Source: Galeruca laticollis (taxonomy: Eukaryota > Arthropoda > Insecta > Coleoptera > Chrysomelidae). Taken from it: 64,000 nt of DNA. Where the stretch lies: positions 291,718,246 through 291,782,245 of the forward strand of contig OY998175.1 of the NCBI GenBank assembly GCA_963921935.1, read 5' to 3'. The notes beneath the pieces were generated by a model. That model did not search any database and was not told the DNA's origin. It saw only the letters and a list, made by a program, of their open reading frames with translations. How positions within the stretch are numbered: the first letter of the stretch is position 1; each line of letters starts with the position of its first letter. Both the position numbers and the translations under genes were made by a program. This document shows positions 20,899 to 32,400 of the stretch, piece by piece.

Positions 20899-23471
20899 TA
20901 GTCCGGGAAAGTAAGGTCGAAAAATCTGTTAACTATCAAAACTTTCCCACAACTGATTTTTCATTTTCAAATGAAAATATATTGACCAGCATCACTCTCC
21001 TAGATTGTCTAATAATTTCCACTGGAGCTTGCGACGCAGCTTGCAAGCTCAGCTCAGACCACCTAAAATTCAAGTGATTTATGCTCGTGTCATTCCTAGA
21101 TGTGTTCTTACAAAAAAATCGTAGAGTTGAAAATTGAAGCAAATCTTATGCTTTTGAAGGTGACGTAAATAGTTTTTTCAAAAAAAAAATTTCCCATCTT
21201 AAATTTTCCAAAAATTAAAAAAAATTACGAAAAGTATATTTTTGATTGGTAATTATAAATAAAATATTAATATCGAGGTGAAAACATAGATAAACATGGA
21301 GGGCAAACTTCTAAAAATTTACATTTTTTCACATTTGGAAAATTCAAAATGGCGGCTGCGCAAATTGGAAACATTTTTTTTTCAATCGCGTCTAAATTTA
21401 TGAACATTAACGATATTTAGAAACGGTTTGTTGCAATCGAGAGAGTGAAAGTTATATTATTATAAATAACATAAACAAAATTATTTTACATAATTTTTTA
21501 GAACATTTACCGAAAATAAAAATTTTTACATCTAGTTTTTTCTCATTTTGGCGTTGAAAAATTTCCTAAAAATATCTTTTTACGTTATAAATGTGTTTGT
21601 TTTTGAAAGACGAGTATTTTAAAAAATAAATTTTTCAGATGCGACTTCTACAAGCTGAGATAAACAAATTCAAAATCTGCTAGATACTGTCATAATATTA
21701 ATTGAAATTTTCAAATGTTGATCACTTCGCTAGGTTGTTGAATCCCAACTCAACTCAAACACAATTTTTCATTTTTCTACCGTTAATGGGTCCATTCAAA
21801 AGAGAACAGTAATCCTAGCTCGCTCGGCCAAACGGTGCGGCGGCAGCTGCTTGGCGTTCTGGGGGGTCAGCGCTCGTTCTCTTCGAACGCCCAAAAGATC
21901 CTTACTATCATGACTGACGACGTACTTGTACCCGACGAATTATTGAACATTATTTAGTGTTCTTGTACCACAGGGTGCTCTACTACCAGGTGTGGTTGTT
22001 TAAAAGTTGGCATACATTGTACGATATTATGTAAAAATTGCGAAGGCAAAAACTGTTGTAACATCGAAATTGTAAGTACGGTATTTGACAATGACGAGGA
22101 TGATAATGAATCTATGAGTAATGAGCTAAATTTTGATATGACTCAATTAGTTGATTGTGAACTTGCAATTGATAATAACAATAATATCTATGAGGATTTG
22201 TTTGCTAATGATAATGACGAGGAAAATTGTACACAGCCATTTCCTCAGAGACCAAAAAGGGCGAGAATTTATAGAAAAAAAAAATATTATTCTTAGTATC
22301 TACGTTTCGAATTATGTATGATATATGTATAATAAATAGATTTATAGATATAAATTATAAATATCGTTCTACCTTATTTCTAGCAATATGTAATGGTTGA
22401 TAATAACCATATTATTAGCAAACCACAAATGTAAAATTTTTACAAAGAAAACCAAAATAAAAGCTTGAGCTTCGTTCAACTGCGAATGAGCGCTGACCCC
22501 CTCCCCCACAACGCCAAGCAGCTGCCGCCGCACCGTTTGACCAAGTGAGCTAGGATTACTATTCTCTTTTGAATGGACCAATTGACGGTAGAAAAATGAA
22601 AATTTGAGTTTAAGTTGAGTTGGGATTCGACAACCTAGCGAAGTGATCAAAATTTGAAAATTTCAATCAATATTATCACAGAATCTAACAGACTTTGAAT
22701 TGTTTATCTCAACTTGTAAAAGTCGCATCTAAAAAAACTTTTTTTTAAATACTCGTTTTCCAAAGATACACATATTTATAACGTGAAAACATATCTTAAA
22801 CAAATTTTTCAACGCCAATACTAGAAAAAACTAGATGGAAAAATTTTTATTTTCGGTAAATGTTCTAAAAAGTTATGTAAACAAATTTTAAAAAATTTTG
22901 TTTATGTTATTTATAAAAATATAACTTTCACTCTGTCGATTGCGACGAACAGTTTCTCAATATCGATAATGTTCATACATTTAGACGCGATTGAAAAAAA
23001 AAATTGTTTCCAATTTGCGCAGCCGCCATTTTGAATTTTCCAAATCTGAAAAAAATGTAAATTTTTAGATGTTTGCCCTCTATGTTTATCTATGTTTTGA
23101 CCTCGATATTAATATTTTATTCATAATTACCAACCAAAAATATAGTTTTCGTAAATTTTTTCCATTTTTGGAAAATTTAAGATCGGAAATTTTTTTTTTG
23201 AAAAAACTATCCACGTCTCCTTCAAGAGCATGATATTTGCTTCTATTTTCATCTCTACGATTTTTTTGTAAGAACACATCCAGAAATGACACGAGCATAA
23301 ATCACTTGAATTTTAGGTGGTCTGAGCTGTGCTTGCAAGCTGCGTCGCAAGCTCCAGCGGAAATTATTAGACAATCTAGGAGAGTGATGCTGGGTCAATA
23401 TATTTTCATTTAAAAATGAAAAATCAATTATGGGAAACTTTTGACTCTTATTTCCCTACTTTCCCGGACTA
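20899..23471. mobile_element. Foldback element B (2.57 kb) with a CXC ORF in its loop
   Basis: Left arm 20899 to about 21880 and right arm about 22490 to 23471 are imperfect reverse complements. The ends read TAGTCCGGGAAAGTA on both sides. ATA flanks both ends (20896-20898 and 23472-23474), a 3-bp target duplication. The arms contain conserved GC-rich blocks such as CAGCTGCTTGGCGTT and GCAGCTTGCAAGC, the latter an internal palindrome. The 600-base loop is mostly occupied by a cysteine-cluster ORF (21910-22296). No transposase domain is present, so it is non-autonomous. Confidence 0.88.
21910..22296 (+). pseudogene. CXC-type cysteine-cluster C-terminal exon in foldback B
   Basis: A frame from ATG at 21910 reads MTDDVLVPDELLNII, meets a single TAG at 21955-21957, then continues CSCTTGCSTTRCGC..CTILCKNCEGKNCCN. 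That is nine or more Cys spaced like the CXC/CRC (tesmin/TSO1-type) zinc-binding cluster. An acidic tail (NDNDEENC, DNDEDD) and a basic end (RPKRARIYRKKKYY) follow, with a stop at 22294-22296. The piece looks like the C-terminal exon of a longer protein: the P..LL..I lead-in before the cluster is also seen in uncharacterised insect proteins. Only this exon is retained. The in-frame stop, probably CAG to TAG, marks it as decayed. Foldback C carries a related cluster. Confidence 0.7.
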
Positions 23472-23499
23472 ATAATAATAAATCTTAATTACACCCCAA

Positions 23500-23730
23500 A
23501 CATTTAATTACCACCTCTATTGGCTATAACGTGTTGAGACGAGATTTGGATTAGAAACTGAATAATAATGAAAATTATGTCGATTTACACATTCATTTTT
23601 ATGAAAACTCGCCTCATCTGCAAAAAGCACAAAATCAAAGAAATTTCTCTGGCGATTTATTTTAAACTTTTTATGGGGTCAAGTAACTCTTGATGAAATT
23701 GGATATGATAGGGATGCATTTTATGTTTTT
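23500..23730 (-). pseudogene. Mariner-type transposase fragment
   Basis: The minus strand reads MHPYHIQFHQELL near 23715-23680 and then, near 23640-23530, FADEASFHKNECVNRHNFHYYS..NP, the first-aspartate region of an IS630-family transposase. The NRHNxHY pattern matches the relic at 12.3 kb, so both are one sub-family. The second and third catalytic boxes are not found; foldback B borders it on the left. Confidence 0.75.
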
Positions 23731-24180
23731 TATGATTTCTATCATCGACCTCTGCATTTCTAACAGTAAGTTTGAATTTTTGTAACAAAAATAACAAAAA
23801 AGACTTCCAGATATAATGAATATTCCGAATTTGCATGGATAATAACTACAAAAATAAAAATTAAAATAACAACAAAAATAAAAATTTGCCTATAGAACAC
23901 TAAGTTCAAGTACTTACCGATGACATAACACTATTGCACTTTCAACCGTCTTCGACAAAAAACGAGATAACAATGGTCGAAAATCTGTTTAAGTGATTGG
24001 GAAGGTATTGTCACACGTACATATTCTGAAAAGCTGGTGCAATTTCCAATAGTGAATTTATTTTACAGCAAGGAACCATATAGAGAATATTGAGAAAAGT
24101 GCGGCGAAATCGAAGGTTGTTCGTTGTTGAAAGGATGGTGATAGATAGCAATTTTTAGGAGGTCGTTATTTTTTATTATT
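23731..24180. other. No recognised gene
   Basis: AT-rich linker between the mariner fragment and the LINE 3' end. A few decayed codons of the transposase N-terminus may continue to about 23800. Confidence 0.35.
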
Positions 24181-26290
24181 ATCTTTATTGCATTTAAGAA
24201 ATTTACAAAATCTTATTGCAAGGATCCTAACCACAAACAAAATTAATTAGTAAGTAATAGTATTTGACATTTCGATATTTCAGGTTGTCACTCATCAAAT
24301 ATAAATGATCTAAGTTTTAGGGCATTACTAATAAACTAAGCTACATTTGTTAATTGCCTGGAGGTCCCAGTGTGGAGGATCTTAACCAGAATTTGCAATA
24401 TCTGTCAGATAGATCGTTCTGTACGGTTGGTATAGAGGGTACTCAAAAAATATGTGGTAGCCGGACTCTAGCGCTTTTAGATTACATATTGTGCAGATTT
24501 CTTCGCTGGTTATTATGTATGCTGAACCTTTATAAGTAAACTTAATCATTTTTTTGCTACCCGTTCTGATTTGTGCTATAAATTTAAGGACATGTGATAG
24601 TAGGTTTCGTTTTAAGTAAGAGTTATTATTTAAAAATTTAAATAACCAGAGAGGTTCAGAAGAAGCCAGGCTATTAACATTTTCATATAAGGCAAGTATT
24701 TTATTACGGATTTCTAAAGATTTAGTTCTGTCATTCATAAAAAGATTCCAAAGATCAATTTTATTCTGCTTAACAAAGTGAAGACAGATTTTACTTGTGC
24801 CACCCAGTTATAAGTATTATCACAACGATCACCGTCCGATAGTTGGAGTAGACGTAGAAAATAAATTTTTGGTAGACGTAAGTCGTCCATTGCTATAACT
24901 TTTGATAGCCAACATAAAGCGCTTTTAAAAACAGTGTAATCTAATTTTATCACTGAAGCTTCCAGTCTAACAACGAAAACCTCCTTGGGCTCGTTCAATG
25001 ATATTTCCATATCTTAAACCCCAGACACCAACGCAATATGACAGTATGGATATTACAATAGAATTATATAATTTCAATTTTGACTCCCAAGAAGTCATTC
25101 TGGAGCGAACCATTACATCAGTGACGGCTTGTTTCACTTTAGTCACTGTCATAACAGACGTTTCAATAAATTACGAGGACGAAATAAAAAGTATACGAAG
25201 ATAAGAAAATTGTTTAACAATATCCAGTTTTCCATCATTATAATAAAAAATTTAATTATTATAATTATTGTAGAAGCCACCTCTTCCGAATATCATGATT
25301 TTATTCTTTGAAATATTTACTGAAAGTTTGTTACGGACCGAGTATTCATGTAAAGTTTCAAGTTTCTTATTGAGATCAATCTGCGAATCACTAACGATAT
25401 CAGATCCTCTGCGTACATGAGCAACATTAATGCTTTATTATTGTCAATATTCAACCCTAGGTGACCCCGCTCCACGGAAAATTGTTCCATATCAGCCACA
25501 AAAATAGAGAACAATAATGGGATTAAAGTTTCGCCTTGTAAAACACCCTTGTCTATCCCGTATGGTTTTGAATGCTGGCCATTTACTCTTATTGTCATAT
25601 ATATTCTTTATCAAACGAATCATTTTTAAGCTGACACCCGACGTGAATTATTTACTATACAAAATGTTATGATCTACACAATCAAATGCTTTCCGAAAAT
25701 CAACAAAGGCTACAAAAACTTTGCGTCTTTTGAGCCTAAAATGTATTTGAGTAAGTGCATTCAGAATAATCACATTATCCACGCATGCCAGACAGCGTCT
25801 CAGGGAGTGCATAGCACGAATCACAAAATTTTGATAGTCTTTCTAAAATAACAGATGTAAAAAGCTTGGTCATACAGTTAATAAGAGCTTTTAGGGTCAT
25901 CATTAGGTCCCTTTTTATGTAGCATAGACATTGTAACATTGTGCCATTCGGAGGAAATTTCTTCTGTTTCCTAAATAGTATTAAACAATGAGCATATGTA
26001 TAAAACCCAATTTTGTGGTCGATATTTATAAAATAAATATGAAATTCCATCAGATCCAGGCGATTTATTATTTTTACATTTCTCAAGGCAATTTTCTAAT
26101 TCAGATAAAATAATCGGACAGTCGAGATCAGGATGTCGAGCATCGTAAAATTGAATATCCAGCTGTATTCTGGCTGTACTTAATTGATCATAATAATTCT
26201 CCCAAATCTCCAAAGAAATGGAGGAGATTTTGTTCGAAAATTTGAAGCTATTTATCGCCTTCCAGAAGCCATTATAAAAGCGATAGATTA
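24180..26290 (-). pseudogene. Jockey-like LINE ORF2, RT to C-terminus, decayed
   Basis: Minus-strand frames in order: IWENYYDQLS and NNKSPGSDGISYLFYKY (RT block 1, about 26220-26035); GVLQGETLIPLLFSIFVADM (about 25550-25490); the catalytic box as LLMYAEDLISL, where the second Asp of YADD is changed (about 25430); LYNSIVISILSYCVGVWG (thumb, about 25060-25010); and a C-terminal CTIC..H..F.YPLYQPYR zinc-like end (about 24510-24420). Many stops and frameshifts separate them. Endonuclease parts of the same element lie at 27935-28775 and 32220-32400, displaced by two insertions. No RNase H is seen, in keeping with Jockey/CR1-type elements. The 3' end lies near 24180. Confidence 0.8.
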
Positions 26291-27930
26291 CCGGCGATGT
26301 GGATTGGCGATCGTTGGGTTCATTCGCACTATGTTCATACATCGCTGGATGGATTCGGGTGCTATCGGGTGAACCGACAAATTACTGGTAAAAACTGGGG
26401 TGTTTTGTTTTTTCTTTGTTGCCTAAATCTAAAATGAGATATCAATTTCATTTCTAACCTAAATTTTTGATTTTATTATTTGAGTTTGTTGTTCTTATTC
26501 CTATCGTAAATGTAAAAAAATGAGATTAAATAATGAACATTACGAAGTGATTGTTAATTACGCAGAAAAATATCCTGTGATAATAACAAACAAATTTGTT
26601 GGGTTAAATTCTAATGGAGAAACTCTAGTAAACCAAGTGAATTCTTGAGGGTATTGAGCCTTATTAATAGGAGAGTACAAAAGGGTAAGTAAAAAACGTA
26701 ATTTAATATGAAAAACCCATATGATTATATTATCTATTATTTTAAGAAAACTAATTGATTTAAAATTCATACAATAACTAAAACAACAGTTTGTAATAGT
26801 AGCTTAGTTTCGAATGGTATATGTTTTATTTTCTAAAAATATATATAAAAATACCAACTTATATGTATTTTGGTAAATATATTATAATATGGCCCATTTA
26901 ACAGTAAGTTGCCTTATTAACTGTACCATAACAGATTAATTTTTTTCTTGTGATTAATTCTAAACGGATATGAAGCTGTGGGGTGAATTTCTAAATCCCT
27001 TGACAAGGTTACAATAAGTAATGCTGAAACATTTTTTGGTAAATTTTAGAAAATCACGGACTGGAAGTCAAAAATTAAAGCAAAGGCTTCCACCCATATA
27101 AAAGATATAACAAAAACTGGAGGTGGTGAAGGGACATCATTAGTGATAACAAGAATTGAACAACGTTTGCTGTCAATAATGGGAGATAGAGCTATTGTTG
27201 GTGACAAAGTAGAAGAATTGAGAGTAAAAAGAAAACTACCACCAATCCTTTCAAATGCATTAAATAAGAAAAAAATTGAATCACAAAGGTACCAAAATTA
27301 CACAGATCGTCAAGACAAAATTGAAAAAATATTCTCTATCTATGAAAAAATGAAATTTAAGCTGCAGAAAAAGCAAGCTTAGAACACTTATGCTAATAAA
27401 AATGTATCTATCTTCATCAATTATTGTGTAAATCATTCTTTTTTCCTTATTAAGAACTCTCCTTACTTCCTTTCACTCTTCCTCGTCTATAATATTATTT
27501 AAAATAATAGTAGGTAACATCTAAAAGAATAAAGACTTTTTTAAAATGTATGTAGATATATTGAATATCAATGCCTAAGAAATACAAGTACTTCGATAAA
27601 TCAAAATGTAACAGTAAAGTAATAATTATTCTATAGTACGAAAATAAAGCCGAGATTATGAGTAAAAGTTAAAAGTAAGGTTAAAGAGTGATGATAAACA
27701 TAAGCAAGCACAACAAAGTATCGCCATCCTCCTCTAACACATATAGTTTACATTCACTGTCATTTTTGGCATACTTCGGCGACACCGTAAAACTAGTCGC
27801 TGATATTCCATATAAGATAACGCTCAAAAGACAGGAATTCTGTAAACATAGTACGCATGGTTGCAAAATGGCGACATGGTCGCCAATAAATGTGAACATA
27901 GTAGCACCCCAGCTTGATCGCGTGTTTTAG
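26291..27930. mobile_element. Insertion in the LINE carrying a Myb/SANT-type gene
   Basis: LINE coding stops at about 27935 (after NFDQNLMLATSKT on the minus strand) and resumes near 26285 (FYNGFWKAINS). The block between is foreign. Its ends show loose inverted similarity: GCGATGTGG..CGCACTATGTT near 26293-26333 against the complement of AACATAGTACGCATG..GCGACATGG near 27843-27880. It holds a two-exon Myb/SANT-type gene. A Harbinger-like DNA transposon, whose second ORF is of this type, is the best guess, but no Harbinger transposase is present and the ends are not exact. Confidence 0.5.
26520..27382 (+). pseudogene. Myb/SANT-like DNA-binding protein, two exons, with stops
   Basis: Exon 1 (26520-26684) starts MRLNNEHYEVIVNYAEKYP, runs through ITNKFVGLN, then has two TGA codons (about 26646-26655) before the donor AGG|GTAAGT. 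Exon 2 (27050-27382) follows the acceptor TTTTAG and reads KITDWKSKIKAKAS, then TKTGGGEGTS, LLSIMGDRAIVGD and a Lys-rich helical tail, stopping at 27380-27382. Exon phases agree (165 nt, phase 0; intron 26685-27049). The pattern Y..I..Y.E..P.I...F.G, a WK(S)K..KAS helix, a GGG linker and LL.IMGD is that of the Myb/SANT-like proteins found as Harbinger ORFs and domesticated regulators in insects. Two stops in exon 1 suggest a pseudogene. Confidence 0.7.
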
Positions 27931-27934
27931 AGGT

Positions 27935-28775
27935 GGCTAACATTAAATTTTGATCAAAATTTCTCTTTCTGTTTTCTATTAACGTCTTATACAACCTTTT
28001 TCCTTCATTATATTGACTTTTAAACGTATCTACGAAATTATATTTACAGCATAATTTAAGTAATGATTTGAGATTTCGTTTAGAAGCAGCACACTCCGCG
28101 TCAAACCATCTGTTATTACGTATTCTACTGGAGACTGAACTCTTATAAACTAAATTTAAAGACTCAGCCATATTTTTGATATCATTAACTATATTAGTAT
28201 AGTTCAAATCAGTACTGTTACACAAACCTACTGAAGGAGAAGTTCCCATTAATTGTTTATATTCCGACAACACAGAGTAGTTCCACCGAACTACAGAATA
28301 TGTTTGTGACTTTAGGCATTCTTGTTCATCAATTTTCAACAAGATTTTCAGTGAAAGAGGAAACTGATCTGAGTTTGTTACTAGATTTAAAACTTCTAAA
28401 CTCTCTATAACAGACAGGTAGGGATTAGTACAAAAAGCGAGATCTATGACACTGTCACCTCGAGAGCTTGAGTAAGTAAATTTAGCGGGTCTATAGCTAA
28501 TGATTGATCCGTTTACTAATGGAAGATTGTGACTTGCCGTAAAATCTAATAAGGACTGACCCTTATAGTTAATTGTTTGGTATTAACTTAACATATTTTC
28601 GAATATATTCGTATTTTGTACATGAATTTCAGGAATAGAGGATAATTCACCTACTCTACAGTTAAAATCGCCTATTGAAAGTAGTATTTGATTGTTATGT
28701 GTCAGTTATATCTGATAATGACAACCTTAACAAATCTAAAATATTATCAATATCCAAATCTGGCTTAAAATAACA
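27935..28775 (-). pseudogene. Jockey-like LINE endonuclease and linker segment
   Basis: Read on the minus strand from 28775: FCYFKPDLDIDNILDLLRL across the PLE insertion point, then SIGDFNCRVGEL (the GDFN box, near 28680), FTASHNLPLVNG, then RGDSVIDLAFC (near 28470) and NSDQFPLSL (the SDH box as SDQ, near 28365), all of an APE endonuclease. After it, 28342-27935 encodes the linker RWFDAECAASKRNLKSLL..YNEGKRLYKTLIENRKRNF that precedes the RT. It belongs with 24180-26290 and 32220-32400. Confidence 0.82.
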
Positions 28776-29143
28776 AAAACATAAAAGTGTTTTAAACGAA
28801 ACTCACGGTTTCTAGTTAATACCACAATATAATAAAAATTGTTGAAAATTCTAAAAAATGGATAATTAAATATCATTGTCAGATTGACAGAAGTTACATT
28901 TCATTTAATGCCTACCTGATGTTTCGTAGTTATTTTTGGCTAGACCCAGAAGTGACCTAACTGGTGATTGACTTAATATAAGTTAATAGAAAAAAGAAGA
29001 AGATGTGATATTACAAATATTGAAGCTTAGATATTATTAGCCCTATGGTGATATCCTGGATATCATTTTTCCAATTAAGATCAGTATAACTGTGCAATGA
29101 TATAGGAAACCAGGAAAACTATATCTGCTGATCTTCACAATGA

Positions 29144-30640
29144 TCACTTAAGAAGACAGTTTATTATTGGATAACTCCATAGATTTAACTGTTTATTGAC
29201 AACTTCATATTGCGGATTTCTTAAATGTCTTCTAATTTCCAATTCTTCAAGAAAATCCAGTTCTGGTTTCTTCTCACAAATATGCAGCACATCTAGTTTT
29301 GTGTTAGGTGTCAATGAATGATTGGTGTTAAGTAGATGCTTTGCGTAGTGGGATTTATCTGGTTGTTTTAATCTGTATGCTCGTAAGTGTTCACTGTATC
29401 GGATTTCAAAATTCCTAAGGGTCTGACCCAAATAGACAGCATTACATTCTGGACATTTGAGTTTATATATACCTGACTTCTTTAATGGTGGTATTTTGTT
29501 TTAACATTTAACAATTTTGTACTAACGTTACTTTCTGTTTTAAAAGAAATTGTTTTATTCGTTGCTGAAGATATTATCTTTGAAATATTATTAGGAATAT
29601 TTCCTGCATATGTGATGGTTTTATAAGTTTTTATTTCATCAGTTTGTTTAGGGAGTATAAGTTGTAATGCCACGTTTTCCTCTTTTTTATTAATTAGCTT
29701 ATTTATCATATCTAATGGATAACCGTTGGATGTTGCTATTTGTCTAATTGTATCAATGTCTCTATCAAAATTACATTTGTTCATAGGAACTGAAAAAGCT
29801 CTATGTATCATTGAATTATATGCCGCTAGTTTATGGGACATGGGGTGATTGGAATTAAATGGAATTGTCACATCAGTCTGTGTGGGTTTTCGGTAAATCG
29901 AATAATCAAGTACATTATTAACTCTTTGAATTTCTTATTCAAGATAATTGATTGAGCTATTTTCTTAAATTTCTAATGTAAATTTAATTTTTGGGTGTAA
30001 ATTATTGATGTGGTTGTAAAATACATCTAATTGTCGTTCACTACCCATAAAACAAGCTAATATGTCATCTACATATCTATACCAAAATAAAACATTTTTC
30101 GAAATATTACTTTCAAAGATCTTTCTTCCTAAATTGTCCATAAAAATGGTTGCCAAAATAGGTGATATAGGGCTTCCCATTGGTAAACCTTCATTTTGAA
30201 TATATATCTTATTGTCAAAAGTGAAATAATTTTGATTAATGCATACATCAAATAAGTTAAGTATATCTGATATTATTCCTGGATTAATATTTTTATCTTC
30301 TAGTAATTTTCTTATTAGACATTCTTTAGGAGGATTTTTAGTGAACATATTAGTCACAAAGAACGAAATAAGTTTATAGTTATCTTGCAAGTTGAATGCT
30401 TTCAACTTTTTGATTAGTTCTATTGAATTTCTAATTGAGTACTGAGATTCATATCCGTAACTATTAAGTATATTGTTGAGCCTCTTTGCCAATATATTGT
30501 TAAAAACATTAACATAAAAAACTACAGGTCTAATTGGTTTCGTTATTTTATGTAATTTAACGGTTCCATATAATTGTGGACAATGAGGATTCTTATGTTT
30601 GATAGACCTTTTTCCGTAATTACTTAAAAGATAATTTGAA
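29144..30640 (-). pseudogene. PLE3 left copy: RT and GIY-YIG endonuclease
   Basis: On the minus strand the RT runs from about 30640. It includes LYGTVKLHKITKPIRPVV, an A-box region reading SFFVTNMFT (the usual SFDV aspartate is replaced), the B-box GLPMGSPISPILATIFMDN, and the C-box YRYVDDILACFMG near 30080, ending at 29965. After a break, 29871-29482 encodes the linker, and 29500-29144 the endonuclease GIYKLKCPECNAVYLGQT..YSEH..YAKHLLNTNHS..EELEIRRHLRNPQYE, ending at a stop. Frameshifts near 29960 and 29490 split it into three frames. The N-terminal third of the RT is missing at the inverted junction. Confidence 0.88.
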
Positions 30641-30644
30641 TTAC

Positions 30645-31798
30645 TAGAAGATAAAAATATTAATCCAGGAATAATATCAGATATACTTAACTTACTTGAT
30701 GTATGCATTAATCAAAATTATTTCACTTTTGACAAAACGATATATATTCAAAATGAAGGTTTACCAATGAGAAGCCCTATATCACCTATTTTGGCAAACA
30801 TTTTTATGGACAATTTAGAAAGAAAGATCTTTGAAAGTAATATTTCGAAATATGTTATATTTTGGTATAGATATGTAGATCACATATTAGCTTGTTTTAT
30901 GGGTAGTGAACGACAATTAGATGTATTTTTCAACCACATCAATAATTTACACCCAAAAATTAAATTTACATTAGAAATTGAAGAAAATAGATCTATCAAT
31001 TTTCTTGATTAAAAAATTCAAAGAGTTAATAATGTACTTGATTATTCAATTTACCGAAAACCAACACAGACTGATGTGACAATTCCATTTAATTCCCATC
31101 ACCCCATGTCCCATAAACTAGCGGCATATAATTCAATGATACATAGAGCTTTTTCAGTTCCTATGAACAAATATAAATTTGATAGAGAGATTGATACAAT
31201 TAGACAAATAGCAACATCCAACGGTTATCCATTAGATATGATAAATAAGCTAATTAATAAAAAAGAGTAAAAAGTGGCATTACAACTAATATTTCCTACA
31301 CAAACTGATGAAATAAAAACTTATAAAACCATCACATATGCAGGAAATATTTCTAATAATATTTCAAAGATAATATCTACGAATACAACAATTTCTTTTA
31401 AAACAGAAAGTAACGTTAGTACAAAATTGTTAAATGGTAAAACAAAAATACCACTATTAAAGAAGTCAGGTATATATAAACTCAAATGTCCAGAATGTAA
31501 TGTTGTCTATTTGGGTCAGACCCTTAGGAATTTTGAAATCCGATACAGTGAACACTTACGAGCATACAGATTAAAACAACCAGATAAATCCCACAACGCA
31601 AAACATCTACTTGACACCAATCATTCATTTACACCTAACACAAAACTAGAAGTGCTGCATATTTGTGAAAAGAAACAAGAACTTGATTTCCTGGAAGAAT
31701 TGGAAATTAGAAGACATTTAAGAAACCCACAATATGAAGTTGTCAATGAACAGTTAAATCTGGGGAGTTTTCCACTAATAAACTATCTTCTTAAGTGA
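30645..31798 (+). pseudogene. PLE3 right copy: RT C-terminus and GIY-YIG endonuclease
   Basis: The plus strand begins in the RT (LLEDKNINPGI near 30655) and carries ENEGLPM-type B-box as GLPMRSPISPILANIFMDN (G to R change), then the catalytic box as YRYVDHILACFMG, so the second Asp is lost. After a stop near 31010 the linker runs 31076-31268. One further stop, TAA in KKE*KVALQL at 31268-31270, precedes the open endonuclease frame to 31798 with GIYKLKCPECNVVYLGQT and intact zinc ligands. RT activity is ruled out by the YVDH change. Confidence 0.88.
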
Positions 31799-32219
31799 TC
31801 ATTGTAAAGATCGGCAGATATAGTTTTCCTGGTTTTCTATATCATTGCACAGTTATACTGATCTTAATTGGAAAAATGATATCCAGGATATCACCATAGG
31901 GCTAATGATATCTAAGTTTCAATATTTGTAATATCACATCCTCTTCTTTTTTCTATTAACATATATTAAGTCAATCACTTCTTGGTCTAGCCAAAAATAA
32001 CTACAAAACATCAGGTAGGCATCAAATGAAATGTAACTTCTGTCATTCTGACGATGATATTGATATATCGAAACAATTGTCAATTTCTTAGAATTTTCAA
32101 CAATTTTTATTATATTGTGGTACCTATTAACTAGAAACCGTGAGTTTCATTTAAAACTCTAATATGAGTAGATTCCACGAAGTAAGGGTCGAGACAGTTA
32201 ATTTCATTAAAACATAAAA

Positions 32220-32400
32220 TCATAATCTGATCCTTATATACCATTTTACAAATTAGCTACCAGGGGTGGTCTCAAGGACCGTTACTGTAAAGGCTTTATT
32301 ATAGAAGATGATTAAACCTCCGCTTGCATGGCTTTGTGACCTCTCCCGAACGGCTGCTGAAAAAATATAGTAATATTTGCTTGATAGTTGGTCTGGAGCT
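32220..32400 (-). pseudogene. Jockey-like LINE endonuclease, upstream piece
   Basis: Beyond the PLE the minus strand again gives LINE endonuclease-like text: SGGLIIFYNKAFTVTVLETT near 32340-32285, the region that follows the RGGG motif, running into the target duplication. It completes the demonstration that the PLE pair split this LINE. Sequence upstream of about 32400 is no longer recognisable. Confidence 0.6.

Larger units (their letters stand above)
28787..32208. mobile_element. Penelope-like element 3, head-to-head pair with 11-bp TSD
   Basis: A minus-strand copy (28787-30640) and a plus-strand copy (30645-32208) abut near 30643, both with complete 3' termini outward. AAAACATAAAA flanks the pair exactly at 28776-28786 and 32209-32219, so both copies entered as one unit into the Jockey-like LINE endonuclease. 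The left copy reaches further into the RT (to YGTVKLHK); the right copy starts within it. The arms, aligned as inverted repeats of about 1.5 kb, differ by scattered substitutions. Inverted or tandem partial copies with shared terminal sequence are known for Penelope elements. Confidence 0.9.

Noticed and set aside
27681..27930. Overlapping frames on both strands at the right end of the Myb/SANT insertion
   Set aside because: No motif on either strand, and they cross the probable insertion border.
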